Shown here piece after piece: positions 15,192 through 24,835 of a stretch of 64,000 nucleotides of DNA. Location of the stretch: the NCBI RefSeq assembly GCF_000521865.1, contig NZ_JAME01000009.1, forward strand, positions 82,754 through 146,753, read 5' to 3'. Position 1 is the first letter of the stretch. Each line of letters starts with the position of its first letter. The notes beneath the pieces were generated by a model. That model was not told the DNA's origin and searched no databases. It saw only the letters and a program-made list of their open reading frames with translations. The position numbers and the translations under genes are program-made. This DNA is from Roseivivax isoporae LMG 25204 (GTDB lineage: Bacteria > Pseudomonadota > Alphaproteobacteria > Rhodobacterales > Rhodobacteraceae).

Positions 15192-17240
15192 ATGTTCAAG
15201 AAGATCCTGATCGCCAACCGGGGTGAGATCGCCTGCCGGGTCATCAAGACCGCGCGCCGCATGGGCATCGCGACGGTGGCGGTGTATTCCGATGCCGACA
15301 GGAACGCGCTGCACGTCGCCATGGCGGACGAGGCGATCCATATCGGCCCGGCGCCCGCGAACCAGTCCTACATCGTCATCGACAGGGTGATGGAGGCGAT
15401 CCGCCAGAGCGGCGCCGAGGCAGTGCATCCCGGCTACGGCTTCCTGTCCGAGAACCCGAAATTCGCCGCCGCGCTCGAGGAGGCCGGCGTCGCGTTCATC
15501 GGTCCGCCGGTCAGGGCGATCGAGGCGATGGGCGACAAGATCACGTCGAAGAAGATCGCGCAGGATGCCGGCGTCTCGACCGTGCCCGGCTACATGGGCC
15601 TGATCGGGGATGCCGACGAGGCGGTGCGCATCTCGACCGAGATCGGCTACCCGGTCATGATCAAGGCCAGCGCCGGCGGGGGCGGCAAGGGCATGCGGAT
15701 CGCCTGGGACGACGCGCAGGCGCGCGAGGGATTCCAGTCGTCCAGGAACGAGGCCGCGTCGAGCTTCGGCGACGACCGCATCTTCATCGAGAAGTTCGTG
15801 ACCCAGCCGCGCCACATCGAGATCCAGGTGCTGGCGGACACTCACGGCAACGCGGTCTACCTGCACGAGCGCGAATGCTCGATCCAGCGGCGGAACCAGA
15901 AGGTGGTGGAGGAGGCGCCGTCGCCTTTGCTCGATCCCGAGACGCGAGCGGCAATGGGCGACCAGGCCGTCGCGCTGGCCAAGGCCGTGGGCTACGCGAG
16001 CGCGGGGACCGTCGAATTCATCGTGGACGGCGACCGGAACTTCTATTTCCTCGAGATGAACACGCGCCTGCAGGTGGAACACCCGGTGACCGAGCTCATC
16101 ACCGGCGTCGACCTCGTCGAGCAGATGATCCGTGTCGCCGCGGGCGAGACGCTGCCCTTCGCGCAAGGCGACCTCAAGATCGGTGGCTGGGCGATCGAGA
16201 ACCGCCTCTATGCCGAGGACCCTTACCGCAACTTCCTGCCCTCGATCGGACGGCTGACGCGCTACCGGCCGCCGGCCGAGGTGGCCGCGGGCCCGCTGTC
16301 CGATGCCGGCAAGTGGCACGAGGCCGGGATCCCGGAGGGCGAGGCCGCGGTGCGCAACGATACCGGCGTCTACGAGGGCGGCGAGATCAGCATGTACTAC
16401 GACCCCATGATCGCCAAGCTCTGCACCTGGGGCCCGACGCGCGAGGCGGCGCTGGCGCGCATGCGTGTCGCGCTCGACGCCTTCGAGGTCGAGGGGATCG
16501 GGCACAACCTGCCGTTCCTTTCGGCGGTGATGGACCATCCGCGCTTCGTCGCGGGAGACATGACCACCGCCTTCATCGCCGAGGAGTATCCCGACGGGTT
16601 CGAGGGCGTCTCGCTCGACGACGCGGCCCTGCGGCGGATCGCGGCGGCCGCCGCGGCGATGAACCGGGTGGCCGAGATCCGGCGCGCGCGCATCTCGGGG
16701 ACGCTCGACAACCACGAGCGCCGGGTGGGCGAACACTGGAACGTGGCCCTGCAGGGAACGGATTACGACCTGAGCGTGGCCGCGGACCGGGAGGGCGCGA
16801 CCGTGCGCTTCGCCGACGGCCTGTCGCACCGGGTAACCGGCGCCTGGACGCCGGGCGAGACGCTGGCGCGGATGCAGGTGGACGGCGCCGACCTGGTGCT
16901 CAAGGTCGGCAAGATCTCGGGCGGCTTCCGCCTGCGGTCGCGGGGCGCGGACCTGAAGGTGCATGTGCGCAGCCCGCGCCAGGCCGAGCTCGCCCGCCTC
17001 ATGCCGGAAAAGGCGCCGCCCGACACCTCGAAGATGCTGCTTTGCCCGATGCCGGGTCTCGTGGTGAAGCTGCACGTGGGCGAGGGCGACGAGGTGCAGG
17101 AGGGCCAGGCGCTGGCCACCGTCGAGGCCATGAAGATGGAGAACATCCTGCGCGCCGAGCGCCGGTCTACCGTGACCAGGATGCACGCCGCCGAGGGCGA
17201 CAGCCTTGCCGTCGACGACGTGATCATGGAATTCGAGTGA
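15192..17240 (+). CDS. pccA: Propionyl-CoA carboxylase alpha subunit (biotin carboxylase and biotin carrier)
   Basis: The 682-residue protein carboxylates its own biotin with ATP and bicarbonate. Residues 1-450 are biotin carboxylase (FKKILIANRGEIACRVIKTA, the glycine-rich loop ASAGGGGKGMR, HERECSIQRRNQKV, EMNTRLQVEHPVTE). Residues about 455-610 are the linking domain that holds PccB. The C-terminal biotin carrier domain has EAMKMEN with the biotinyl lysine at 648, 34 residues from the end. GGGACG just before the ATG is a weak ribosome site. It works with PccB to supply methylmalonyl-CoA for the mutase downstream. Confidence 0.97.
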   Translation: MFKKILIANRGEIACRVIKTARRMGIATVAVYSDADRNALHVAMADEAIHIGPAPANQSYIVIDRVMEAIRQSGAEAVHPGYGFLSENPKFAAALEEAGVAFIGPPVRAIEAMGDKITSKKIAQDAGVSTVPGYMGLIGDADEAVRISTEIGYPVMIKASAGGGGKGMRIAWDDAQAREGFQSSRNEAASSFGDDRIFIEKFVTQPRHIEIQVLADTHGNAVYLHERECSIQRRNQKVVEEAPSPLLDPETRAAMGDQAVALAKAVGYASAGTVEFIVDGDRNFYFLEMNTRLQVEHPVTELITGVDLVEQMIRVAAGETLPFAQGDLKIGGWAIENRLYAEDPYRNFLPSIGRLTRYRPPAEVAAGPLSDAGKWHEAGIPEGEAAVRNDTGVYEGGEISMYYDPMIAKLCTWGPTREAALARMRVALDAFEVEGIGHNLPFLSAVMDHPRFVAGDMTTAFIAEEYPDGFEGVSLDDAALRRIAAAAAAMNRVAEIRRARISGTLDNHERRVGEHWNVALQGTDYDLSVAADREGATVRFADGLSHRVTGAWTPGETLARMQVDGADLVLKVGKISGGFRLRSRGADLKVHVRSPRQAELARLMPEKAPPDTSKMLLCPMPGLVVKLHVGEGDEVQEGQALATVEAMKMENILRAERRSTVTRMHAAEGDSLAVDDVIMEFE

Positions 17241-17295
17241 CGCGGATGATCCGGTCGGCGGCATCGCGGGCGGACGGACGTGCGGGGCTGGCGGC

Positions 17296-17748
17296 TTACG
17301 GCTGCCCCTCGGCCCGCCGGTCGCGCACTTCCTGCTGGCGGACCGGCAGCTTGTCGATCGAGCGGCTGAGTTCGCGCACGTCCCACGGGAAGGGCTTGCG
17401 CAGGACCGTGCTGCCATCCTTGGCGATCAGCACCAGCATGAAGCCGCGCGGGCGCAGGGCCTGCCGGATCGCCGAGCGGTCCCCGGGGCTCGTGTCGGTC
17501 AGCACCACCACGTCGCGGTCGCGCAGCGCGTCGGCGCGGTCGGTGATGTACTGCATCTGCTGCACGTATCGCGGATCGGCGGGGTTGTCGGCAAAGACCA
17601 CGACCGGACGCCTGACCCAGAGATACTCGTCGAGCGTCCGGCCCTCCGCCGGCACGATCAGGTCGTCGGCCCCCGGTCCGTCCGCGGCTAGGACCGGCGC
17701 GGCCAGCAGGGTGGCGGCAAGCGCCGCGATGCGTCCCATCCGTGTCAT
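17296..17748 (-). CDS. DUF4174 secreted protein
   Basis: The 150-residue product has a signal peptide (MTRMGRIAALAATLLAAPVLA) and a DUF4174-like body: LDEYLWVRRPVVVFADNPADP, then DRDVVVLTDTSP and GFMLVLIAKDGSTVLRKPFP, which looks thioredoxin-like in fold but lacks a CxxC. The function of the family is unknown. The ATG at 17748 is chosen because it begins the signal peptide; the frame is open 14 codons further. It lies opposite to pccA and the mutase, between them. Confidence 0.8.
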   Translation of the reverse strand: MTRMGRIAALAATLLAAPVLAADGPGADDLIVPAEGRTLDEYLWVRRPVVVFADNPADPRYVQQMQYITDRADALRDRDVVVLTDTSPGDRSAIRQALRPRGFMLVLIAKDGSTVLRKPFPWDVRELSRSIDKLPVRQQEVRDRRAEGQP

Positions 17749-17885
17749 GCATGGCAATATAGGCGCGACCTTGCCCGATGGGTATGACAACGCCGGGCAA
17801 GCGCACGAAAATTTTAGTGTTTACAGCTTGCTCACCCCGATCCGCGCATCCTCGCCATGGCCGACCGGCCGCCGCGAGGACCCGC

Positions 17886-18809
17886 ATGGACGTCATTCTG
17901 CATCTCGGGGCGCATCGCTGCGCCACGACGAGCTTCCAGGCCTATCTCCGCGACCATCGCGCGGCGCTCGCCGCGCGGGGGATCGGCATCTGGGATCCGC
18001 GGCGCACGCGCAACGGGCTGCTGCACAACGTGACGGCACGCGACGCGCAGGCACGGGACCGCGGCCGGGTACGCCTCGCGCTCGAGGCCGAGGTGGCGCA
18101 GGGCCGGTCGACGGTGCTCGTCAGCGACGAAAACATGATCGGCACGCCGCGGGCCTGCCTGCGGGAGGGATGCCTCTACCCGGCGGCGGGCGAACGGCTG
18201 GCGCGGCTCGGCGCGGCGTTCGGGCCGGTCGCGCGCGCGGTCCTTCAGGTGCGCGCGCAGGACGCGTTCTGGGCGTCGCTCTGGGCCTATGCGGTGGCGC
18301 GGGGCATGGCGCTGCCCGACCCGGCGGAGCTTGCGCGGATCCTCGAGCGGTCGGCGCGCTCCTGGCGGGGCGTGGTATCCGACATCGCCTGCGCGTTGCC
18401 CCGGGCGTCGATCGTGGTGACGCCGTTCGAGCGGTTCGCGGACCGGCCGGACGCGCTTCTCGCGCGGACGGCCGGCCTCGCGGATCCGCCGCCGGCGCGG
18501 CCCGGCACCTACTGGGCGCACCGCGCACCGGACCTGCCGGCGCTGCGCCGGGCCGTGCTGGCGCGCGGCGGCGATCCCCGGACGCTTGCGGGCGACGGAC
18601 GCTGGCGGCCCTTTCCGCCCGAGGCGGCAGCACTCCTGAGGGAGATGTGGCTCGACGATCTGTACTGGCTGCGCGCCGGGGCCGGGGGCCTCGCCGCTTA
18701 CGTGGAGTGTCCGGAGGCAGAGGAAACCGGCCTGAACCGGCCCCCGTCGGACGACAGAAGAGGACAGGACGATGAACGCGACCAAGGACGAGTGGCGGGC
18801 GCTGGCTGA
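17886..18809 (+). CDS. Sulfotransferase-like protein
   Basis: The 307-residue product begins [20 protein letters not shown], a P-loop-like strand-loop-helix that binds the 5'-phosphate of PAPS in sulfotransferases (usual form HxGxxKTGTT), followed by a segment LVSDENMIG like the second strand. It therefore looks like a member of the broad sulfotransferase family, with an unknown acceptor. The C-terminal tail is polar and overlaps the methylmalonyl-CoA mutase start by 38 bases in another frame. Composition is very Arg- and Ala-rich. The overlap implies cotranscription with the mutase. Confidence 0.72.
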   Translation: MDVILHLGAHRCATTSFQAYLRDHRAALAARGIGIWDPRRTRNGLLHNVTARDAQARDRGRVRLALEAEVAQGRSTVLVSDENMIGTPRACLREGCLYPAAGERLARLGAAFGPVARAVLQVRAQDAFWASLWAYAVARGMALPDPAELARILERSARSWRGVVSDIACALPRASIVVTPFERFADRPDALLARTAGLADPPPARPGTYWAHRAPDLPALRRAVLARGGDPRTLAGDGRWRPFPPEAAALLREMWLDDLYWLRAGAGGLAAYVECPEAEETGLNRPPSDDRRGQDDERDQGRVAGAG

Positions 18810-20904
18810 AAAGGAACTCAAGGGCCGTTCCGCCGACACGCTGACGTGGAAGACGCTCGAGGGCATCGACATCAAGCCCCTCTACACCGCCGAGGACGTG
18901 CAGGACCTGCCGCATCTCGGGTCGCTGCCGGGGCTCGAGCCCTTCACCCGCGGCGTCAAGGCGACCATGTATGCCGGCAGGCCTTGGACCATCCGGCAAT
19001 ACGCGGGCTTTTCCACCGCGGAGGAATCGAACCGCTTCTACCGGCGCGCGCTCGAGGCCGGGCAGCAGGGCGTGTCGGTGGCCTTCGACCTCGCGACGCA
19101 TCGCGGCTACGACAGCGACCATCCGCGCGTGGTGGGCGATGTGGGCAAGGCCGGTGTCGCCATCGATTCGGTCGAGGACATGAAGGTGCTGTTCGACGGC
19201 ATCCCGCTCGACCGCGTGTCCGTGTCGATGACCATGAACGGTGCGGTGATCCCTGTGCTCGCGAATTTCATCGTGACCGGAGAGGAGCAGGGCCATGACA
19301 GGAGCCTGCTGTCCGGGACCATACAGAACGACATCCTGAAGGAGTTCATGGTCCGCAACACCTACATCTATCCGCCCGAGCCCTCGATGCGGATCGTCGC
19401 GGACATCATCGAGTACACCTCGGACCACATGCCGAAGTTCAACTCGATCTCGATCTCCGGCTACCACATGCAGGAGGCGGGCGCGAACCTGGTGCAGGAA
19501 CTCGCCTTCACGCTCGCCGACGGCAAGGAATACGTGCAGGCGGCCGTGGCGCGCGGCATGGACATCGACCGCTTCGCTGGCCGGCTGTCCTTCTTCTTCG
19601 CCATCGGCAAGAACTTCTTCATGGAGGCGGCCAAGCTGCGGGCGGCGCGCATGCTCTGGCACCGGATCATGACCGATCTCGGCGCCAAGAACCCGCGCTC
19701 GAAGATGCTGCGCACGCATTGCCAGACCTCGGGCGTGAGCCTGGCGGAACAGGACCCCTACAACAACGTCATCCGCACCGCCTACGAGGCCATGTCGGCG
19801 GTCCTCGGCGGGACCCAGTCGCTGCACACCAACGCGCTCGACGAGGCGATGGCGCTGCCGACCGACTTCTCCGCCCGGATCGCGCGCAACACCCAGCTCA
19901 TCCTGCAGGAAGAGACCGGCGTGACGAAGGTCGTCGACCCGCTGGCGGGCTCCTACTACGTCGAGCGGCTGACCCACGACCTGGCAGAGGCCGCCTGGAC
20001 GCTGATCGAGGAGGTCGACGGCATGGGCGGCATGACCAAGGCCGTGGCCTCGGGCATGCCCAAGCTCAGGATCGAGGAGGCCGCGGCCACGCGGCAGGCC
20101 AAGATCGACCGCGGCGAGGACGTGATCGTCGGTGTGAACCGGTACCGCCTCAAGCAGGAGGAGGAGCTCAACATCCTCGACATCGACACCGCCAAGGTGC
20201 GCGAGGCGCAGGTCGCGGCGCTGGAGCGCATCCGCGCGGGCCGCAACGCGGCAGCATGCGAGACGGCCCTGGCCGAGGTGGAGCGTGCGGCGAAGGAGGG
20301 TGGCAACCTCTTGGCCGCCGCGGTCGAGGCGGCGCGCGCCCGCGCCAGCGTGGGAGAGATCAGCATGGCGATGGAAAAGGTGTTCGGCCGCCACCGGGCA
20401 GAGGTCAAGACGCTCGCCGGCGTCTACGGTGCGGCCTACGAGGGCGACGAGGGCTTTGCCGCGATCCAGAAGGCGGTCGAGGCCTTTGCCGAGGAAGAGG
20501 GCCGCCGCCCGCGCATGCTGGTGGTCAAGATGGGCCAGGACGGTCACGACCGCGGCGCCAAGGTGATCGCAACGGCCTTTGCCGACATCGGCTTCGACGT
20601 GGACGTGGGCCCGCTGTTCCAGACGCCAGAGGAGGCCGCGCAGGACGCCATCGACAACGACGTGCACGTGGTGGGGATCTCGAGCCAGGCGGCGGGCCAC
20701 AAGACGCTCGCGCCGCAGCTCGTGCAGGCGCTCAAGGACCAGGGTGCGGGAGAGATCCTCGTGATCTGCGGCGGCGTGATCCCGCAGCAGGACTACGCCT
20801 TTCTCCGGGAGGCTGGGGTCAAGGCGATCTTCGGACCCGGCACCAACATCCCAGATGCGGCGCAGGACATCCTGCGCCTGATCCGCGAGGCGCGTGCGGC
20901 CTGA
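18772..20904 (+). CDS. scpA: Methylmalonyl-CoA mutase (adenosylcobalamin-dependent)
   Basis: The 710-residue protein converts (R)-methylmalonyl-CoA to succinyl-CoA, feeding propionyl carbon into the TCA cycle. The N-terminal TIM barrel has [36 protein letters not shown] and [14 protein letters not shown]. The C-terminal cobalamin domain has [10 protein letters not shown], with the lower-ligand histidine near residue 590, and [11 protein letters not shown] single-chain (homodimeric) form is indicated by length. Other names in use are mcm and bhbA. A good ribosome site AGAGGACAGG precedes the ATG, inside the end of the sulfotransferase-like gene. Confidence 0.97.
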   Translation: MNATKDEWRALAEKELKGRSADTLTWKTLEGIDIKPLYTAEDVQDLPHLGSLPGLEPFTRGVKATMYAGRPWTIRQYAGFSTAEESNRFYRRALEAGQQGVSVAFDLATHRGYDSDHPRVVGDVGKAGVAIDSVEDMKVLFDGIPLDRVSVSMTMNGAVIPVLANFIVTGEEQGHDRSLLSGTIQNDILKEFMVRNTYIYPPEPSMRIVADIIEYTSDHMPKFNSISISGYHMQEAGANLVQELAFTLADGKEYVQAAVARGMDIDRFAGRLSFFFAIGKNFFMEAAKLRAARMLWHRIMTDLGAKNPRSKMLRTHCQTSGVSLAEQDPYNNVIRTAYEAMSAVLGGTQSLHTNALDEAMALPTDFSARIARNTQLILQEETGVTKVVDPLAGSYYVERLTHDLAEAAWTLIEEVDGMGGMTKAVASGMPKLRIEEAAATRQAKIDRGEDVIVGVNRYRLKQEEELNILDIDTAKVREAQVAALERIRAGRNAAACETALAEVERAAKEGGNLLAAAVEAARARASVGEISMAMEKVFGRHRAEVKTLAGVYGAAYEGDEGFAAIQKAVEAFAEEEGRRPRMLVVKMGQDGHDRGAKVIATAFADIGFDVDVGPLFQTPEEAAQDAIDNDVHVVGISSQAAGHKTLAPQLVQALKDQGAGEILVICGGVIPQQDYAFLREAGVKAIFGPGTNIPDAAQDILRLIREARAA

Positions 20905-20923
20905 GCCGCCGCGCGCCCCGCGT

Positions 20924-20950
20924 CACCGCGGCCGTCAGGCGGCCGCGGTG
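20924..20950. terminator. Bidirectional hairpin between the mutase and ggpS
   Basis: Arms CACCGCGGCC (20924-20933) and GGCCGCGGTG (20941-20950) pair perfectly over 10 bases. The loop contains the ggpS stop codon. No T-run follows on either strand, so termination is inferred from position between converging genes. Confidence 0.5.
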
Positions 20951-22449
20951 CCGTCCTTCGACGCGTCCTTGCCGAAATCCTTGGGCGACAGCAGCGCCAG
21001 CTGATCGCGCGCCCAGGCACGGGTGTTGTGCTTCTCGACCACCCGGCGCAGTTCGGCCATGCGGTCGCGGCGCTCGGCCTCGGGCATGGCAAGCGCCATC
21101 TCGATCGCGTGCAGCATGGACTTGTTGGAATAGGGGTTGGTCAGGACCGCCGACGACATCTCCATCGCCGCGCCCGCGAATTCCGACAGGATCAGCACGC
21201 CGTCGCCGTCGGTGCGCGCCGCCGCGAATTCCTTGCAGACGAGGTTCATGCCGTCGGCAAGCGGAGTGATCCACGCCACGTCGGCCGCGCGGTAATAGGC
21301 CACGAGTTCCTCGAACGGGATCGCGTTCGAGATGAGCGAGACCGGCGTGCGGTCGAAGGTGGCGAAGCGGCCGTTGATGCGGCCCGCGATCTGCTCGATC
21401 TCCGACTGGATCTCGGCATAGGCGGTCATGTTGCGGTTGGCCGACACCGAGATGTGCAGAAGCTTGGTCTGCGACGCGAGCTCGGGATTGCGCTCGAGCA
21501 GCCGCTCGAAGGTCAGGAGCTGTTCGGCGCCGCCCTTGGTGTAGTCGGTCCGCCCGACCGACAGGATCAGCCGCCGGTTGGCCATGGCCGCCAGCACCTC
21601 GTCCCGGCGCACGTCGGTCTCGGGGCGCGCGGCGACCTCGGCGATGTAATCGGTGTCGACGCCGACGGGCGTGGTGCCGAGCCGCACGACGCGGTCCTCG
21701 GTGTGGATGGCGGTGGGCACCGTCCGGTCCGACAGGGCCGAGCCGTCAGAGATGAAGTCGGGATCGACCTTCTCGCGCGGGACGTTGCCCACGTCGCGCA
21801 GCGACCGCACGACGGAGACGAAGTTCGCCGCGTAGCGCGGGATGTGGAACCCGACCACGTCGCAGGCGAGCAGCGAATCGACGATCTCCCCACGCCAGGG
21901 CAGCACGTTGAACATGTCGGCCGCCGGGAACGGCGTGTGATGGTAGAACGAGATCCGCACGTCGGCCCGCATCTGCCGCAGGTAGCCGGGCACCAGCCAC
22001 AGGTTGTAGTCGTGCACCCAGACCGCCGCGCCCTGCGCCGCTTCCGCGGCGGCGGCCTCGGCGAACGCCCAGTTCACCTCCTTGAAGGTCGGCCAGTCGA
22101 CGGGATCGTAATTGTACTTTTCCTTGAACCCGTGGAGGATCGGCCAGAACGCCTCCTTCGACGTCACGTGATAGAAGCTCGACACCTGCGCCTTGGTCAG
22201 CGGCAGGCGCGACACGGTGTACTTGCCGAAGCTGTCCTCGATCTGGATCACCCGCTCGAACCCCGGGTTCGAGGTGTCCTCGGCTTCCTTCCAGGCGACC
22301 CAGGCGGCGTCGTCGACCTTGCCGAAGAAGCTCTTGAGCGTGGGAACGATGCCGTTCGGGCTCTTGTTCTCCTTGAAGACGATCTTGCCGTCTTCCTCGA
22401 CCTCCTCGTAGGGCTGGCGGTGATAGACGATGACGAGATCGCTGCTCAT
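20935..22449 (-). CDS. ggpS: Glucosylglycerol-phosphate synthase
   Basis: The 504-residue GT20-family protein should join glucose from an NDP-glucose (ADP-glucose in cyanobacteria) to sn-glycerol-3-phosphate. It begins [18 protein letters not shown] and continues [30 protein letters not shown] and [16 protein letters not shown]. These match cyanobacterial GgpS as I remember it and differ from trehalose-phosphate synthase OtsA, whose N-terminus has a GGL-type loop. The donor-site region appears as [16 protein letters not shown] and [12 protein letters not shown]. The start overlaps the phosphatase stop (ATGA), and a glycerol-3-phosphate dehydrogenase gene heads the operon, which fits this acceptor. 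A generic annotation as OtsA is the main alternative. Confidence 0.85.
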   Translation of the reverse strand: MSSDLVIVYHRQPYEEVEEDGKIVFKENKSPNGIVPTLKSFFGKVDDAAWVAWKEAEDTSNPGFERVIQIEDSFGKYTVSRLPLTKAQVSSFYHVTSKEAFWPILHGFKEKYNYDPVDWPTFKEVNWAFAEAAAAEAAQGAAVWVHDYNLWLVPGYLRQMRADVRISFYHHTPFPAADMFNVLPWRGEIVDSLLACDVVGFHIPRYAANFVSVVRSLRDVGNVPREKVDPDFISDGSALSDRTVPTAIHTEDRVVRLGTTPVGVDTDYIAEVAARPETDVRRDEVLAAMANRRLILSVGRTDYTKGGAEQLLTFERLLERNPELASQTKLLHISVSANRNMTAYAEIQSEIEQIAGRINGRFATFDRTPVSLISNAIPFEELVAYYRAADVAWITPLADGMNLVCKEFAAARTDGDGVLILSEFAGAAMEMSSAVLTNPYSNKSMLHAIEMALAMPEAERRDRMAELRRVVEKHNTRAWARDQLALLSPKDFGKDASKDGTAAA

Positions 22450-23216
22450 TCCTGGGCTCCTTCGGGCAGGGGGTGCATGTTCCGCTTGGCCACGGCCTCG
22501 AGGATGCCGGCCGCGCCGATGCCCGAGGCCACATGCACGTGAGCTAGCCCGGACACCCGGTCGAGCAATGCCTGCTCGGACCCGCCGACCGCCACCGCGG
22601 GCAGGCCCGCCTCGAGCATCGACAGGTCGTTGAGCGTGTCGCCCGCGGCCAGCACGCGGTCCTCGGAGATGCCGTGATGCGCCACGAAGCGGCGCAGCGA
22701 CGGCCCCTTGGACACGCCCCGCGGCAGTACGTCGAAGAACCGGTTGTCCGAGATCAGCGCGTCGAGGCCCATCTCGCGCACCATGTCCACGGCGCTGTCG
22801 TCGAAGGCATGTGGATCGAGGTCGAAACTGACGCGGTAGCGGAACTCGGTCGGCTGGAGCGTGAGGCCCGGATGGCCGTCGAGCGCCGCGCGCACCCGCG
22901 CGCCGGCATCTCCCCAGGCACGCGCGATCTCGTCCTCGAGTTCGGGGATCGGCTCGACCCGGCCGCCGTCGATGCGCGCGATGGTCGTGCCCACGTCGCC
23001 GATGGCGTATTCCGGCCAGGGCACGCCGCCGTCGCAGAGTTCGGCGATGAAGGCCGGGTCGCGGCCGGTGACGAAGACGAGCCCGATGGTCGCGCGGTTG
23101 TCCTCGATCCAGTCGTAGAGCCGGCGGCGGTCGGCGTCGCTGCCGCCGAGGAAGGTTCCGTCGAGATCGGTGGCAAGCACGAAGTCTTTCTGCGCCAGCG
23201 GCGCGTCCTTGGTCAT
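22446..23216 (-). CDS. HAD-IIB phosphatase, probable glucosylglycerol-3-phosphatase
   Basis: The 256-residue protein has HAD motif I as LATDLDGTFLGG (nucleophile D17, acid D19), motif II in LVFVTGRDPAF, the lysine in GVSKGPSLRRF and motif IV in LAAGDTLNDLSMLEAG. The IIB cap resembles sucrose- and trehalose-phosphate phosphatases. Between gpsA (13 bases upstream) and ggpS (4-base overlap), it is the obvious candidate to remove phosphate from glucosylglycerol-phosphate. In some gammaproteobacteria such a domain is fused to GgpS; here it is separate. The ATG at 23216 begins the conserved part; the frame is open well upstream but without family-like sequence. Confidence 0.85.
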   Translation of the reverse strand: MTKDAPLAQKDFVLATDLDGTFLGGSDADRRRLYDWIEDNRATIGLVFVTGRDPAFIAELCDGGVPWPEYAIGDVGTTIARIDGGRVEPIPELEDEIARAWGDAGARVRAALDGHPGLTLQPTEFRYRVSFDLDPHAFDDSAVDMVREMGLDALISDNRFFDVLPRGVSKGPSLRRFVAHHGISEDRVLAAGDTLNDLSMLEAGLPAVAVGGSEQALLDRVSGLAHVHVASGIGAAGILEAVAKRNMHPLPEGAQE

Positions 23217-23229
23217 CGGGATGTGGTCC

Positions 23230-24375
23230 TCAACTGGTCTTCTGAAGGGCGGCGGGATGCGCAAGCTCGATGTCGAGCGCGCGCGGCTCGGATTCGATGG
23301 GCCGGGCCCAGAGTTCGGTGAAGGTGCGCGACAGGTTCGCGCCGTCGTAGAGGATGGCGTGCACCGCCTCGCAGATGGGCATCTCGACGCCGATCCGGCG
23401 GGCGAGGTCGACGACGGAGGCCGCCGAGATCTCCCCCTCAACCACCACGTTGCGGCCGCCGAAACATTCCGCGCGGGTCTTGCCCTCGCCGAGCTGCACG
23501 CCAAGCGACATGTTGCGCGAGGTGAGCGAGGAACAGGTCAGCGTCAGGTCGCCCGCGCCCGAGAGGCCGGTCACCGTCTCGCGCTTGCCGCCGAGCGCCT
23601 CGGCGAGGATCTTCATCTCGTCGATGCCGCGGGTGATGAGCGCCGCGCGCGTGTTCTCGGCGAATCCCGCGCCGGTCATCATCCCGCAGGCGATGGCGAC
23701 CACGTTCTTGACCGCGCCGCCGATCTCGACGCCCACGAGGTCGTCCGACATGTAGGGGCGGAAGGAATGGGAGCTCATCGACACCGACAGCCGCGCCGCG
23801 GGGCTTTCGCCCGGGTCCAGCCGGTCGGTGTAGCGGAACTCGAAGGCGATGGTCGCCGCGGTGGGATGCCCGAGCGCGGTCTCGCGCGCGAAGGTGGGAC
23901 CGGACAGCGCGCCGATCGGGTGGCCCGGCAGCTCTTCCTCGAGCACGTGGCTCAGGAGGTAGCCGGTGCCGCGCTCGATCCCCTTGCAGCACAGGACGAG
24001 CGGCACGCCGGAGTCGAGATGCGGCTTCAGCGCCGCGCACATCTCGCGCAGCGAACTCGACGGCGTGACGATCAGCACGGCGTCCGCGCCGCCTACCGCC
24101 GCACCGAGATCGGACGTCGGCACGATACCGTCGGGCAGCGGCGTGTCGGGCAGGTAGTCGGGGTTCTGGCCGGTGCTGCGGATCGTCTCGGCGAGCTCAG
24201 GCCGGCGTCCCCAGAGATGCGCGATCCGGCCTGCCTTGGCGGCCACGGCGGCGAGGGCTGTCCCCCAGCTGCCCATGCCGAGGACCGCGATGCGGTCGTA
24301 GGGGCGGGCGTAGACGATGCCGGGCCGTCGCGGGGAGGGGTTCTGATCCGGGAGTTTCAGGGCGTGTCCGTCCAT
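23230..24375 (-). CDS. gpsA: Glycerol-3-phosphate dehydrogenase (NAD(P)+), operon-linked paralogue
   Basis: The 381-residue protein reduces dihydroxyacetone phosphate to sn-glycerol-3-phosphate. The Rossmann motif IAVLGMGSWGTALA is at 29-42, LSGPTFARE and GGAVKNVVAIACGM carry conserved GpsA residues, and TGLSGAGDLTLTCSS is the C-terminal signature. It is longer than usual (about 335) because of a 28-residue N-terminal extension and extra internal residues. Heading the operon with the phosphatase and ggpS, it probably supplies the acceptor for glucosylglycerol synthesis rather than serving mainly phospholipid synthesis. A second housekeeping gpsA would be expected elsewhere in the genome. Confidence 0.92.
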   Translation of the reverse strand: MDGHALKLPDQNPSPRRPGIVYARPYDRIAVLGMGSWGTALAAVAAKAGRIAHLWGRRPELAETIRSTGQNPDYLPDTPLPDGIVPTSDLGAAVGGADAVLIVTPSSSLREMCAALKPHLDSGVPLVLCCKGIERGTGYLLSHVLEEELPGHPIGALSGPTFARETALGHPTAATIAFEFRYTDRLDPGESPAARLSVSMSSHSFRPYMSDDLVGVEIGGAVKNVVAIACGMMTGAGFAENTRAALITRGIDEMKILAEALGGKRETVTGLSGAGDLTLTCSSLTSRNMSLGVQLGEGKTRAECFGGRNVVVEGEISAASVVDLARRIGVEMPICEAVHAILYDGANLSRTFTELWARPIESEPRALDIELAHPAALQKTS

Positions 24376-24835
24376 GTCGAGAATGTCCGCAGCGTCGTGC
24401 AGCGGCGACGCAGGGTCAAGCGGTACGGGTCAGCGATGCTGCAACTGCGCAAGAGCTAGGCATTGCTGCCCGTTTGTCGAGTTTTCGCGCGAATACAACC
24501 GTGTCTGCCTGGCGTCGGCTTCGGGCGAGGCGCGTACAGCGCAACATTTGAGCACTTTCCGCGCCTTTTGCATGCCGTTTGGGCAGGGAGGCGCCGAAAA
24601 CATGCTGCACTGCGCCAAAAACCGCTGTCAACAGGTTCGCGCGCCCCTTGGTAAACGAGGGGGTGAGCATCCGCATGTGGTTGATTTCATTACATCTGAA
24701 CGGCGTGTGAAAAGCCGTAACACCGGCGGGAACTTCCGCGCCTCACGCATGTTTTGACACGTGCGAGGGCTGCTTTAACCTCGCTGTGTGCCGCACCGCG
24801 GCATCGCACAACGCCCCGAGTCAAGGAGCCGACTG
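24376..24835. other. Divergent intergenic region between the gpsA-ggpS operon and galU
   Basis: No gene is supported in these 460 bases, which are less GC-rich than the flanks. A sigma-70-like promoter for galU is seen at 24754-24781. On the other strand TTGACA is present at 24631-24626, with only a poor -10 about 18 bases further, as a possible start for the gpsA operon with a leader of about 220 bases. Short open frames here have weak ribosome sites and no recognisable content. Confidence 0.6.
24754..24781 (+). promoter_or_regulatory. Probable sigma-70 promoter of galU
   Basis: TTGACA (24754-24759), a 16-base spacer and TAACCT (24776-24781) lie 55 bases before the galU ATG. The -35 is perfect and the -10 weak. 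Confidence 0.5.

Noticed and set aside
14745..17417. 890-codon open frame opposite pccA
   Set aside because: High-GC third positions keep the antisense frame open. The composition is rich in His, Arg and Asp with no family, while pccA fits perfectly.
20935..22449. Trehalose-6-phosphate synthase (otsA) for the GT20 gene
   Set aside because: N-terminal and core blocks match glucosylglycerol-phosphate synthase better, and the flanking gpsA and phosphatase fit a glycerol-phosphate acceptor.
24416..24757. Short open frames between gpsA and galU
   Set aside because: Composition is unlike the neighbours, ribosome sites are absent, and the region is needed for two divergent promoters.
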